From positions 1 through 64,000 of the forward strand of contig QZKR01000011.1 of the NCBI GenBank assembly GCA_003598065.1: DNA of 64,000 bases. The letters run 5' to 3'. Each line of letters begins with the position of its first letter. Positions within the stretch are counted from its first letter, which is position 1. A program made the translations under genes and the position numbers. The stretch comes from Myxococcales bacterium (lineage in GTDB: Bacteria; Myxococcota_A; SURF-8). The notes below the pieces were generated by a model. It did no database searches, was not told the origin of the DNA, and saw only the letters and a program-made list of their open reading frames with translations. Shown piece after piece: positions 53,678-62,372 of the stretch.

Positions 53678-54223
53678 TCAGAATCGATATATCGTTTTCA
53701 CCGCCAGCGTGACATAGAGCGAATTCTGAGAAAAATTTTCCAGATCGCCGTGATAGCGCGCCTCTATGCCGACGGCGAAATCCGGCGTGATGATGCCGTC
53801 CAGTCCGCCGGCCAATTGCCAGAACCATTTGGTTTTCCAGTCGTTGCTGTCCACCGCGCGGAAGAGCGGCCCGGCGGAGAGGCCGACGTAGGGCACGATC
53901 GGCGTCAAGTCGATGCCGTACTCCAAGCCGGCCGACAGCGGCAGATAGCGCGCCCGTTCTTCCCCCGCCCAGCTGAAATCGCTGTATTCCACGTCCAGCT
54001 TGGCAAAAAGGTCTTCGTAAAGGCGATAGCCGCCCGACACGCCGAGCGAGAATCCCTCCAGGTCCAGCCCGTTGTCCGAAAGCCAGCCGTAGCCGCCGCG
54101 CGCCTGAATCGCCCAGTCGCGGGCCAAGTTGGTGTTCAAGGCGGGATTGTCCAGCGCCCCAACTTGTAAGGGGAAAAGGAGAACCATCGTTGCGATTGTG
54201 AGGAGGCGCTTCATCATGTTCAC
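53678..54223 (-). CDS. Small outer-membrane beta-barrel protein
   Basis: A 181-residue secreted protein. GTG 54223 has CGGAG upstream; ATG 54217 is an alternative. Signal peptide to about residue 24. The mature part alternates aromatic and polar residues in short strands (GYGWLSDNGLDLEGFSLGVS, GYRLYEDLFAKLDVEYSDF, VGLSAGPLFRAV) and ends in Phe, the usual outer-membrane insertion signal, so an eight-stranded OmpA/OmpW-like barrel is likely. Downstream of the Cys-repeat lipoprotein and upstream of the FGE lipoprotein on the same strand. Confidence 0.78.
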   Translation of the reverse strand: MNMMKRLLTIATMVLLFPLQVGALDNPALNTNLARDWAIQARGGYGWLSDNGLDLEGFSLGVSGGYRLYEDLFAKLDVEYSDFSWAGEERARYLPLSAGLEYGIDLTPIVPYVGLSAGPLFRAVDSNDWKTKWFWQLAGGLDGIITPDFAVGIEARYHGDLENFSQNSLYVTLAVKTIYRF

Positions 54224-54297
54224 GGCTTGCTCCGGGGGCAGTGTAAACCGAATCGCGGCCCGGCCGCAAGTTGCGCAATGAATGAAAGACTCGAACG

Positions 54298-54361
54298 GTC
54301 ATTCCCGCGTAAGCGGGAATCCAGAACTTTAGAATTGGACCCCCGCTTTCGCGGGGGTGAC
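54298..54361. repeat. Pair of REP-like palindromes
   Basis: ATTCCCGC-GTAA-GCGGGAAT (54301-54320) and CCCCCGC-TTTC-GCGGGGG (54340-54357), both perfect, with the 'GTCATTCCCGC...GCGGGAATCCAGA' flank style known from dispersed bacterial repeats. It lies between the barrel gene and the Cys-repeat lipoprotein gene. Confidence 0.75.
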
Positions 54362-54392
54362 GGGCAGGCATCCGTTCCTTTTGATACTACTC

Positions 54393-55925
54393 TTACTTCC
54401 CGTCCTCCGGTTCCTCCTCGGGCCCGCAAAGGCAGGGGTCGGCGGCGGAAGCGTCGCAGCCCTGCGAGACGAAAGCCGGGTCCTGAGCGCGGCAGAGGTC
54501 GGTGCAGTTTTCGTACACCCAGTAATAGTCGGCGCAACGGTTAATGCTGCCGTCCGGCAGGCACTCGACGTCGCCCGGCGTGCATTCGGCCGCAATTCCG
54601 TCGGTCAAGCCGTATTCGCAGACGCATAGTTCGCCGTCGCCGCGCGGGTCATCAGGCATGCATACGCCATACTGCGCGTAGTATTCGTAACCGTAGCGTT
54701 CCTGGCACCAGTCATTGCAACTTACCGAGCGGTAGGTGCCCGGTTCGCCGGCGACGGGTTCCGTTTCCGGATCGTAGGGTACGCATTCCATCAAATTGCC
54801 GGTGGCCTCATCGCACTGCTGATCGCCCACGTAGCACTCGACCATCCCGCCATCGACGATGCCGTATTCGCAGCCGCAGGGGTTGTCGGCATTTTCGATG
54901 TTGCAAGCGACAGGGTAATAGTCGGGGCCGAATTGCTCCAAGCAGCGGTCCCAGCAGTCCACGGCGGCCCAGCTATAGCCATCGTCCTGGCAGACATTCA
55001 AGGTGTAGTCGTCCGCGCAGACGAACTCGCCCGGCGTGCAGGAGGCCACGTCGCCGTCGAGAATGTCATACTCGCAGCCGCAGGGGTTTTCGGCGTTTGC
55101 GGCGTCGCAGCCCAGGCTGTAGCCGTAAGCGCCCGGATCGTCGGGAGCGGTTTCCTGGCAGTACTGTTCGCAGTCGCGCGGCTCATAGCCCGTGTAATCG
55201 TCGATACAGATCTCAAGCGTTTTCTCGTCGCTGCAGTACATTTCGCCCACAGAGCATACCGACTGAATGCCGTCGGTCACGTCTTCGAAGCAGCCGCAGA
55301 TGTTGTCGGTCTGGCTCGCGTCGCAAACTCCGGGGACGTACAAATAACCGAAGTTCTCCTCGCAATAGGAATAGCAGTCCACCGTCTCCCAGGTGTAATA
55401 GTCATCGGAGCAAACCTGGAAGGTGGAGTCGTCGATGCAGACGACATCGCCCGGATAGCATCCCGCGATATCGCCATCGGTGATGTCGTACTCGCAGCCG
55501 CAGGAGTTATCGGCGAAGGCCGCATCGCAGCCAGTGTTGGTGGGCGTGCCGTAATCGTTTTCGCAGACGTCCTCGCAAGCCATGGCGAAGGTTACGCCGT
55601 TCACGCACAGGACGACCGTGTCGGCGTCCTCGCAAACGGGCTCCCATGTGTCGCCGCAGGGAAGCCCGACCGAATCGTCTCCGTCGTTGTCTCCGTCCGT
55701 CGGAACGGGATCTTTCTCGTCGAACCTGATCCTGTCGTCGTTGACGCAGGCGATCAGCCCCAGCGTCACCAGCAGGACGACGAGCAGGGTCGTGATGGAA
55801 AGCCATGCCGGCCGCGACGGCGTCTCAGGCGTCTCGGGCAGGACGATTTGTCCTTCGCGCTGCATGGGGTATTGCGCCCCGTCGTAACGCTTCACCGGTC
55901 TGACCTCGAATCCTTTGTGCGCCAT
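54393..55925 (-). CDS. Lipoprotein of six 8-Cys repeats, candidate radical SAM substrate
   Basis: A 510-residue protein, 10 nt downstream of a radical SAM/SPASM gene. It has an unusually long cytoplasmic n-region of about 43 residues (AHKGFEVRPVKRYDGAQYP ... QIVLPETP) before the hydrophobic segment 44-59 and a lipobox ending in Cys60. A DGD linker (77-85) leads to six tandem repeats of 60-80 residues. Each has eight Cys in the order C-x5/6-C-x7/8-C-x8/9-C-x3-C-long-C-x7/8-C-x-C, with recurrent C.PGD..C, a central aromatic and CGCEY..TDG. Start ATG 55925. I infer a leader peptide plus core repeats; disulfides alone could also explain the Cys. Confidence 0.8.
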   Translation of the reverse strand: MAHKGFEVRPVKRYDGAQYPMQREGQIVLPETPETPSRPAWLSITTLLVVLLVTLGLIACVNDDRIRFDEKDPVPTDGDNDGDDSVGLPCGDTWEPVCEDADTVVLCVNGVTFAMACEDVCENDYGTPTNTGCDAAFADNSCGCEYDITDGDIAGCYPGDVVCIDDSTFQVCSDDYYTWETVDCYSYCEENFGYLYVPGVCDASQTDNICGCFEDVTDGIQSVCSVGEMYCSDEKTLEICIDDYTGYEPRDCEQYCQETAPDDPGAYGYSLGCDAANAENPCGCEYDILDGDVASCTPGEFVCADDYTLNVCQDDGYSWAAVDCWDRCLEQFGPDYYPVACNIENADNPCGCEYGIVDGGMVECYVGDQQCDEATGNLMECVPYDPETEPVAGEPGTYRSVSCNDWCQERYGYEYYAQYGVCMPDDPRGDGELCVCEYGLTDGIAAECTPGDVECLPDGSINRCADYYWVYENCTDLCRAQDPAFVSQGCDASAADPCLCGPEEEPEDGK

Positions 55926-55935
55926 GACACACCCC

Positions 55936-57057
55936 CTAATCGAGTCCGTAAGCGAACAGTTCCTCGAAATGATCGTAATGCCGCCGCATGAAACGCCGGT
56001 TGCGCTCGTCCCATAGCGTGTTGCCGACCTCGTCGGCGATGGGAACGAGCATCCGTTCGTGGGCGCAGAGGATCGGCGGCGTCGCCGTGACCTTGCCCGT
56101 CAACTGCCAGTTCATGCAGCCGCAATAGTTCGAACAACGGCCCAGGAGAGCGCAGCCTTCGCAATCGGGCCGGCCGCTGCGGTTCTTGGCGATCAACTCG
56201 TCGCGCAGGGGTGTGAACCCCCTATCGACGTGGCCGATGCAGAAGTTGGCGGCGTCGGGACGGTCGGAGACGAACTGCACGCAGGGGAAGATCCGCCCGT
56301 CGGGCGCCACCGAAACCTTCTTCGCTCCGAAGTCGCAGAGCACGCCCAGTTCGATGGGCGAAGCGGCGTGCGTTTTCAGCTTGTCGTCGAACAGCCCCAT
56401 GTGGAAGGCCTCGCCGGCGCGGACCTTTTCCAGATAGAACTCGGCCAGGGCGCGATAGGCCGCCTCCAGGCGGACAAAGTGCTCGGGCGTCCAGTCGGGA
56501 TGACTGTAGTCGAGCTGATGGACGATGTAGCGGACGCCTCGGCTCCAGATATAACGGATCGACGATTCCAGGCGGTCCACCGTCTGCGGGGTGATGACGC
56601 TGGTCGCGACCGTGTGGGGATTATAGGAGAGGATCAGGTCGAGCTTGCGGTCGAGCAACGCCCAGCTTCCCGTTCCCTCGGCGGTCACGCGTTGGGCGTC
56701 GTGGGCCTCGCGGTCGCCGTCCAGCGAGATGGCGAAGAGGATGTTGTGGTCGCGGCAGAAAGCGAGGCTATCGCGCGTGAACAGCGTGCCGTTGGTGGAC
56801 ATGCGGAAGTGCATCTGGCTGCCGCGTTCGCGGGCGCGGGCCGTGGCATAGGCGGTCAATTCGCGGATGGCGTCAAAGCGGAGCAGCGGCTCGCCGCCGA
56901 AGTAACTGACGCAGGCCGAGCCGTTGCCGTGCTGGATCGCCAGATCGATGGCTTTTTTCGCCGTCTCCGGCGGCATGGCGACATCGCGCTTGGCCGGGGC
57001 GTAGCAGTATCGGCAGCGCAAGTTGCAATTGGTGGTCAGGTGCAGAATGACCTTCAT
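55936..57057 (-). CDS. Radical SAM/SPASM peptide maturase-like enzyme
   Basis: A 373-residue iron-sulfur enzyme. Radical SAM motif CNLRCRYC (Cys11, 15, 18), SAM-site GGEPLL, and STNGTLF. The C-terminal SPASM domain, at about 235-335, has CDFGAKKVSVAPDGRIFPC and then CEGCALLGRCSNYCGCMNW, the Cys set for two auxiliary clusters. Start ATG 57057 (GGGC upstream); a longer frame has no support. Such enzymes modify ribosomal peptides or activate sulfatases. Since the next gene, 10 nt downstream, encodes a Cys-repeat protein with a long leader-like N-terminus, peptide modification is the simplest idea. Confidence 0.88.
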   Translation of the reverse strand: MKVILHLTTNCNLRCRYCYAPAKRDVAMPPETAKKAIDLAIQHGNGSACVSYFGGEPLLRFDAIRELTAYATARARERGSQMHFRMSTNGTLFTRDSLAFCRDHNILFAISLDGDREAHDAQRVTAEGTGSWALLDRKLDLILSYNPHTVATSVITPQTVDRLESSIRYIWSRGVRYIVHQLDYSHPDWTPEHFVRLEAAYRALAEFYLEKVRAGEAFHMGLFDDKLKTHAASPIELGVLCDFGAKKVSVAPDGRIFPCVQFVSDRPDAANFCIGHVDRGFTPLRDELIAKNRSGRPDCEGCALLGRCSNYCGCMNWQLTGKVTATPPILCAHERMLVPIADEVGNTLWDERNRRFMRRHYDHFEELFAYGLD

Positions 57058-57117
57058 TAGCCCGCTCGACCGGAATTCGTTACACGACACGACCAGAACG
57101 GTTGACACTATCTTGCA

Positions 57118-57146
57118 ATTATAAGGCCATAAAGGCAACCAATTAA
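57118..57146 (-). promoter_or_regulatory. Possible promoter of the radical SAM operon
   Basis: On the minus strand a perfect -10 TATAAT (57123-57118) with a weak -35 TTAATT (57146-57141) at 17 nt, ending 60 nt before the radical SAM start codon. Confidence 0.4.
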
Positions 57147-57290
57147 AAAACAGGTGTTGACGGAGAAAAACTTAGAATTTCACGATAGTTGCACTTGGCA
57201 AAACGACGCCGGGAGATTTAAAGAACGGGCTTCGCTGTCAAGGCCTGTTGACAGTGTCGGAACTTTGCGTCAGGAGGATGAAGCGAATGC

Positions 57291-57848
57291 TCAGAATTTT
57301 CCTCGCAGCAACTCGCGCACGCAAAGCTTTCCGTAATCCCACATCAGGGTGAAGACGCTTCTGAAGTCGAGGTTGCTGAAAAAGTTGTCGGCCAGGCCGG
57401 TAGGCAGCATGAAGGGAATCCATCCTTTGGAATACTCCAGCATCCAGGCATGGTCCCGAACGCAGTAGCCCTTCGAAGCGCCCCGTTCGAGCAGGGCGCG
57501 ATCCCCGGGCTTGAATACCGTCGGTACGAATTCACCTTCCCGGTAGGTGAGCATTTCCCCGTCGATCATGAAGTCGTGGACATCGGCGCTGTAGCGCCCC
57601 GAATGCCCCTCGGTGCCGATCGGCGTGCCGAATAGAATGAGATATTCCGTGAGGGACCCGTAAAGCAGGGTCAGTTGTCCCATCGCGCCGCAGGCGTTAT
57701 TGAATATCCAGCGTTGTTGAACCCGAATCCGGCCCGGATAGCGCCGGTCGAGTTCGGCGATGACGGTTTGAAACATCGTGTCGTATGGCAGCCCGATGCC
57801 CTTTTGGGCGATTTCGTGCAAAACGGCCGGATCAAACAGCGTACTCAT
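57291..57848 (-). CDS. ERG2/sigma-1 receptor family protein (bacterial)
   Basis: A 185-residue protein of the ERG2 (sterol C8 isomerase)/sigma-1 receptor fold, start ATG 57848 after GGGAAAG. It has FNNACGAMGQLTLLYGSLTE, LFGTPIGTEGHSGRY, then VHDFMIDG and AWMLEYSKGWIP. The acidic pair that binds ligand in the family (Asp126 and Glu172 of the human receptor) corresponds to Asp in VHDFMI and Glu in MLEYSKG; both are kept. The usual N-terminal membrane helix is absent, so it is probably peripheral. Upstream neighbour of the radical SAM operon on the same strand, 233 nt apart. Ligand unknown. Confidence 0.8.
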   Translation of the reverse strand: MSTLFDPAVLHEIAQKGIGLPYDTMFQTVIAELDRRYPGRIRVQQRWIFNNACGAMGQLTLLYGSLTEYLILFGTPIGTEGHSGRYSADVHDFMIDGEMLTYREGEFVPTVFKPGDRALLERGASKGYCVRDHAWMLEYSKGWIPFMLPTGLADNFFSNLDFRSVFTLMWDYGKLCVRELLRGKF

Positions 57849-58093
57849 GGGCGCTTTCCCTTTCCCGATGCTGGCGGCTAATGCTAAGGACAAATTGGAG
57901 GAAAGGTGTGGTGTTTCCGGCCAAATGTTGTCGCTTGCGTTTGAATTGCCTTCCAGACGGCGTTGATGTCCCTTTATACATGAGGAATGATTGCGAGGCG
58001 AGGAACATCAATGTAAAAAGGTCTCAGGTCGCATAGTTTCTCTGGTAAAACCGGCAGGAGCTTTTGTCGCTCTCCTAAAGGACAAGATTTCTG

Positions 58094-58909
58094 ATGACAT
58101 ACAAAGTTGTTGAAATTTATAAAGATTTACCACGGACAAACTGCAAGGATTGCAGCCGGGCGGGCTGCTTTCAGTTTGCCGCCGCCGTGCATCTTGGCGA
58201 GGTGGATTTCGGCCAATGTCCGCACTTGGAGGAGGCCCGGAGGCGGGAGATGACTGCGCGCCTGGAAGCCGAGCGCGAGAAAGGGGACGGAACGAAACCA
58301 TCGAGCAGCGAGCAGGCGCTTGTCGCCTTGTGTCAGGAAATGGCCAGGGCTGACCTGTCAACGTTGGCCGGAAAAAGCGGGGCCGAGCACATCCCGGGAC
58401 CTCCAGAGACGCTTCGACTTTCTCTTTTCGGCGTTCCTCACTTCATCTATAGAAATGATGTTCGCGCCGTGGATGGGCGGGAGTCCGACATTCTGGTCAA
58501 GATCCTGCTCATGCTGTACGCCACCTGGGCCAACGGCGCTCCCGTGACGGGGGAGTGGGTAGCGTTTAAGCAGTTGCCCAACGCCATCGGCAAGGCGAAA
58601 TCTTTCGAGAAGCATATCGCGCGCCTGGCCCGACATTTCGAGGGCCGGATGGACAACTTGAAAGCCGTTGCGGCGTCGCTGGGAGGGAGAGCCATCTCCA
58701 CGGAATCCGCCGACGCAGCTTTCGAATTTCAGGCTTTGCCTGCCCTCGCGCTACGCTTGTTGTATTGGGAAGGCGACGACGATTTCCCGGCCCGCGCCTC
58801 CCTCCTCATGGATGCAACGATCCCGAACTACCTCGACCAGGAGGGGACGGTGTTTCTCGCCGAAACGCTCGTCAATCTTCTGTTACAGGCAGACGAAGCC
58901 GAAGGGTAG
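58094..58909 (+). CDS. 4Fe-4S/DUF3786 domain protein
   Basis: A 271-residue cytoplasmic protein. The N-terminus binds an iron-sulfur cluster in the style of corrinoid Fe-S proteins: Cys17, Cys20, Cys25 and Cys42 (C-x2-C-x4-C-x16-C). Residues about 95-265 match DUF3786, with LRLSLFGVPHFIYRN, DILVKILLMLYA, and the SFEKHIARLARHF helix near the middle. The family is found mostly in anaerobes alongside corrinoid or acetyl-CoA metabolism. It is divergent from the ERG2-like gene and convergent with the next lipoprotein. Confidence 0.8.
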   Translation: MTYKVVEIYKDLPRTNCKDCSRAGCFQFAAAVHLGEVDFGQCPHLEEARRREMTARLEAEREKGDGTKPSSSEQALVALCQEMARADLSTLAGKSGAEHIPGPPETLRLSLFGVPHFIYRNDVRAVDGRESDILVKILLMLYATWANGAPVTGEWVAFKQLPNAIGKAKSFEKHIARLARHFEGRMDNLKAVAASLGGRAISTESADAAFEFQALPALALRLLYWEGDDDFPARASLLMDATIPNYLDQEGTVFLAETLVNLLLQADEAEG

Positions 58910-58918
58910 GGGGATCGT

Positions 58919-61900
58919 CTATTCGCCTGCTTTGGCGCTCATGTGAATCTCGACCGCATCGAAGTAGCCGTTGGCGCGGCCGCCGTCGTCGTTGTCCACC
59001 TTCAGCACGAGGCGGATTTCCGTGGCGTTGGAGGCGATCTGGCAATAGTCGGACTGGTACGACCAGGTTTTCGAATCGGTGGTGATCGGATTGGCGCACC
59101 GGGTTCCGTTGGAACCGGGTGTGACGACCTGATACACCTCCACGCTCGGCGTATCCGAATCGTTATGTTCCGCCATCTGCGCCGAGAAAAACAGCCAGCC
59201 GATATTGCCGCTTTGGATCAGCGACTTGTAGGCATCGCTGATAGTGATGCGCTGTTCCGCATAAGGATTTTTTTCGCCGTCCGCCTCGGTGAACGAGAAG
59301 AACCACCCTCCCTCGGCGGCGCTGTTGATATTATTGTACGATTGGTGCCGAGATACCGGAATATTGGAAGTCCACCCGCTCATATCGGGGGCCTCCCCGA
59401 TTCCAGCCTCGGCATCTCCGTTCTTCACGAGAGTCACCGTCTTCGAACATTCGCCGCTCGTATTTTTGGCGAACTCCGTCGAACAGCTTGTGCAGGTCGG
59501 CCCCGACCACAGCAGACCGCAGACGTTGCAGCTCGGGTATTCCCAGTGGCCATGGGTGTTGTCGTTCCAGCACTCTCTGCAAACGCTGGTGTCACTGTTG
59601 TTCCAGTGCTCGGCGTCGGCCACGCCGTTCAGGCAGCTGAGGCAGTCCGGCCCATCCGCGTTGGGATTGTCCGTCCAGCCGTCCTCGCAGAAACGGCAGG
59701 GCGCCGCCGTGGCCGGGGCATGGGAGACTACGACCGAAACAGAGCGGAAGCCGTAGATCACGATCGGGTTGGCTACGCCTCCCATCGTCCCCCCCAGCGT
59801 CAACTTCAGATATCTCACCTTTGAAAGAATTGCACTATCGCTGATGGTGTAAGGTCCCAAAACTTCCGGTGTGGCCGAATTCGTGCCGTAACCTCTGTTG
59901 ACCAGCGGCTTTTGCGCCTTGTCCTGAGCTTCGAGCAGAAACTGGGCGATCGTTCCGGCCTCGAAGGTCCACACCGAGGCGCTGATGGTGATCTGGAGGC
60001 CCTGGTAATCGCCGCCCGAAATTTTGGCCAGGTAGTCGGAAAGATCGACGTACTGGTAGGCATTCGCCATGTACGGCATAGAAGCCATCACGCGTATGAA
60101 CGATCCGGAACCATTGGAGTCCTGTAACACGTTCGTACCGGTGAGCGGGGTCCATCCCTGGGCGTGGTTTTCGCCGTTGGGGTTGCGGACCAGGTTGCCG
60201 GATTCGAAATTTCCGTCGTAGAAATTCGTTTTGCATGTCGAGCAACTCGCGCCCGACCAGTGGCCGCCTTCGTCTTCGTCGAGACAAGCCAGGCAGTCGG
60301 CGCCGACGTCCCAGTTCCCCTTGCATTGATTGCAAGCCGCTCCTGTCCAGTGGCCGCTCATCGAGTTGTCCAGACAGGTGGTGCAGTTGGATCGGGCGTC
60401 GAAATGGTTGATGCACTCCGTGCAGTCGGTCGCCAGGTCCCAGTTGGTCGCGCAGGCGTCGCAGTTCGCGCCGGCCCAGTTGCCAAGGCAGGTCGTACAT
60501 CCGCCGAAGAGCGAAAAATGCCCAGTGCAGGTCGTGCATTCCGTAGCCAGATCCCAATGCGGGAGGCACTCCTCGCAATCTGCCTGCAAATCGTAGTGAT
60601 TCTCGCAGTCCACGCATTCGGGGTAGGCGTAATTGCCGATGCAGCCGCAGGCGCCCATGCCGAAAGCGTCGCGGTCGGTGTCGCAGCCGGCCGAATCGGG
60701 ATATCCCGAGCATTCGGAGATGCCGCTCCAGCCTTCCACGCATTCGTTGACGCAGCCGAGCGAATAATCGCCCGCGTTTTCGTAGTGGACATACTTGGCG
60801 GCGGCGAAACCGACGTCGCCGACCACGACGCTGTCGTCCGGCTCGCATTGCAATTCCGGATAGACAGGATTGGCGATTCCGGGGTCGGGCGGCGGGACGT
60901 CGATGATCGGTTCTTCGGTTTCTTCCTCGCTGTCGCCGTCTTCCTCGCCGGCGCGCGAAGCGGAATCTTCCTCTTCCCCGTCGAACGAATCGAAATCTTC
61001 CTCCTCGTCGCCGTCTGCCGGCTCCTCTCCCGATGAGGCTTGGCAGGCGTTCAGCACGAGGGTTGTCTGAATCTGATCTACCGTCATCTTCTGCGGCTGC
61101 AATGGATCAAGGTCCAGGTCCGACACGGCCTGCACGCACTTGAACTGGCTATGGTGCAGCATCCCCTCGAAACCCGCGAAATCCAAGCCGATCGTGGGCT
61201 CTTCAGGATCGTAGGAGGCGTCCGTGCGGCGCGAGCATTCCCGCCAATACTCTTCGCCGCCCGATTCGTACGCCACGGGCACGAGCGGGCCGTCGCTCGA
61301 CAACTGACGGCTGTTTTCCATGATGAAATAGCGCGAAGACTCCGCGTCGTACCAGCCGTGGTGCAGTTCAATGAAATAAGAGAAGGAGGCGTAGTCCAGC
61401 ATCCCCTCGTCGATTCCCATGCTGCCAAGCCATTCCGCGATGTCCGACACCCCGTTGCCGTTGTAATCCGCGTTCGCCGAGACGCAGGCTTTCGTCAGGC
61501 TGTTCAGTTCTTCGGCGGTCAATCGCCGTCCGTCGCCGCCGCCGTATGCCGGCGCGCGTGTCTGATCCGTATCCAGCAGGTCCTGATCGTCGCGGTTGTT
61601 AGGCTCGTAAAGGGGGATGCCGTCAGCCGGTACGGCGATAGGCGAATAGCGATCTTCTTCCGGAACCAGCACGAACTCCGAGATGAGGCGCAGGTCGCAG
61701 CGCGCATTGTCGCGCAACGCCGTGTCGGCGCCTTCCATGAATTCGCGCGCTGTTATCGTCGTCCAGCCGTCGCCGTCCTTGTCGCACGGCATCGGCAGAA
61801 ACGTCGTATCCGAGAAGAAATATCCTTCCTTCGTTTCGCAAACGCAGCGTCCCAGTTCGGTTGTCAAACGATAGATGCCGACCGAACTTTCCTCCGGGCA

Positions 61901-62254
61901 TTCCTTCGTCGTGCAGTCTTTGCAGCCGTCGCCGCTCGTCGCCGAGGGGTTGAACGCCCATCCTTCACCGTAAAGCGCCACGCAATCCGTGTAGTCCGGG
62001 GGTTCGCCATCGTCGCCGTCGTCATCCCCGTCGCCGTCCGCATCGTCGCCATCGGCGTCATCGCCATCGGCGGGTTTGTCGGGGTCCGCCTCGGCGTCGC
62101 CGTCGTTTTCCTGATCTTCGCCCGCTTCCGATTCGTCGCCGTCGGACGCCGACAGATCGCCATCTGCATCCGCCTGACCGCCCGAACCGCAACCGAAAAC
62201 GAAAGCCGCGAACAGCAGCGACAGCGCAAGGACAACCATATTGCCGTGTTTCAT
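58919..62254 (-). CDS. Large DGD lipoprotein with CxxC repeats and beta-sandwich domains
   Basis: A 1111-residue lipoprotein (ATG after GGGAGG; Cys22 after FVFG). A DGD-rich acidic linker (about 28-85) leads to a long N-terminal region ending in a second acidic stretch (about 405-450). From about 535 to 672 there are ten CxxC units spaced 10-22 residues apart, of the type CTTCLGNWAGANC or CATNWDLATDC, with an aromatic at fixed distance, resembling EGF/furin-like Cys repeats. A beta-sandwich follows (about 690-860), then five more CxxC units and a last sandwich reading VKNGDAEAGIGEA (about 945-1105), like carbohydrate-binding modules. Surface adhesin role inferred. Confidence 0.8.
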   Translation of the reverse strand: MKHGNMVVLALSLLFAAFVFGCGSGGQADADGDLSASDGDESEAGEDQENDGDAEADPDKPADGDDADGDDADGDGDDDGDDGEPPDYTDCVALYGEGWAFNPSATSGDGCKDCTTKECPEESSVGIYRLTTELGRCVCETKEGYFFSDTTFLPMPCDKDGDGWTTITAREFMEGADTALRDNARCDLRLISEFVLVPEEDRYSPIAVPADGIPLYEPNNRDDQDLLDTDQTRAPAYGGGDGRRLTAEELNSLTKACVSANADYNGNGVSDIAEWLGSMGIDEGMLDYASFSYFIELHHGWYDAESSRYFIMENSRQLSSDGPLVPVAYESGGEEYWRECSRRTDASYDPEEPTIGLDFAGFEGMLHHSQFKCVQAVSDLDLDPLQPQKMTVDQIQTTLVLNACQASSGEEPADGDEEEDFDSFDGEEEDSASRAGEEDGDSEEETEEPIIDVPPPDPGIANPVYPELQCEPDDSVVVGDVGFAAAKYVHYENAGDYSLGCVNECVEGWSGISECSGYPDSAGCDTDRDAFGMGACGCIGNYAYPECVDCENHYDLQADCEECLPHWDLATECTTCTGHFSLFGGCTTCLGNWAGANCDACATNWDLATDCTECINHFDARSNCTTCLDNSMSGHWTGAACNQCKGNWDVGADCLACLDEDEGGHWSGASCSTCKTNFYDGNFESGNLVRNPNGENHAQGWTPLTGTNVLQDSNGSGSFIRVMASMPYMANAYQYVDLSDYLAKISGGDYQGLQITISASVWTFEAGTIAQFLLEAQDKAQKPLVNRGYGTNSATPEVLGPYTISDSAILSKVRYLKLTLGGTMGGVANPIVIYGFRSVSVVVSHAPATAAPCRFCEDGWTDNPNADGPDCLSCLNGVADAEHWNNSDTSVCRECWNDNTHGHWEYPSCNVCGLLWSGPTCTSCSTEFAKNTSGECSKTVTLVKNGDAEAGIGEAPDMSGWTSNIPVSRHQSYNNINSAAEGGWFFSFTEADGEKNPYAEQRITISDAYKSLIQSGNIGWLFFSAQMAEHNDSDTPSVEVYQVVTPGSNGTRCANPITTDSKTWSYQSDYCQIASNATEIRLVLKVDNDDGGRANGYFDAVEIHMSAKAGE

Positions 62255-62332
62255 CGTACCAGCCTCCCGGGTCGGTGTTGACCTATCTGATCAGCGATCC
62301 AGCGAGCAACGATGTTGCGGGAAACGATGGAA

Positions 62333-62361
62333 GGGCGGATGAAGCATAGCGGAATCCGCCC
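62333..62361 (+). repeat. Inverted-repeat element, copy A
   Basis: GGGCGGAT, 13-nt loop GAAGCATAGCGGA, ATCCGCCC: a perfect 8-bp stem, followed by G and nine T (62363-62371), so on the plus strand it has the form of a terminator. Confidence 0.7.
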
Positions 62362-62372
62362 GTTTTTTTTTC

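Noticed and set aside
52039-53712. A 557-codon plus-strand frame opposite the FGE-like lipoprotein
   Set aside because: Antisense to a gene with signal peptide, clear domains and ribosome site.
51973-57057. Reading the radical SAM enzyme as an anaerobic sulfatase maturase serving the FGE-like lipoprotein
   Set aside because: No sulfatase is present, SUMF1-like domains are not substrates of such enzymes, and the Cys-repeat gene is the direct operon partner.
57058-57290. TTGACA on the plus strand near 57102 as a promoter
   Set aside because: The following TATAAG is only 12 nt away, too close for a sigma-70 promoter, and no plus-strand gene follows.
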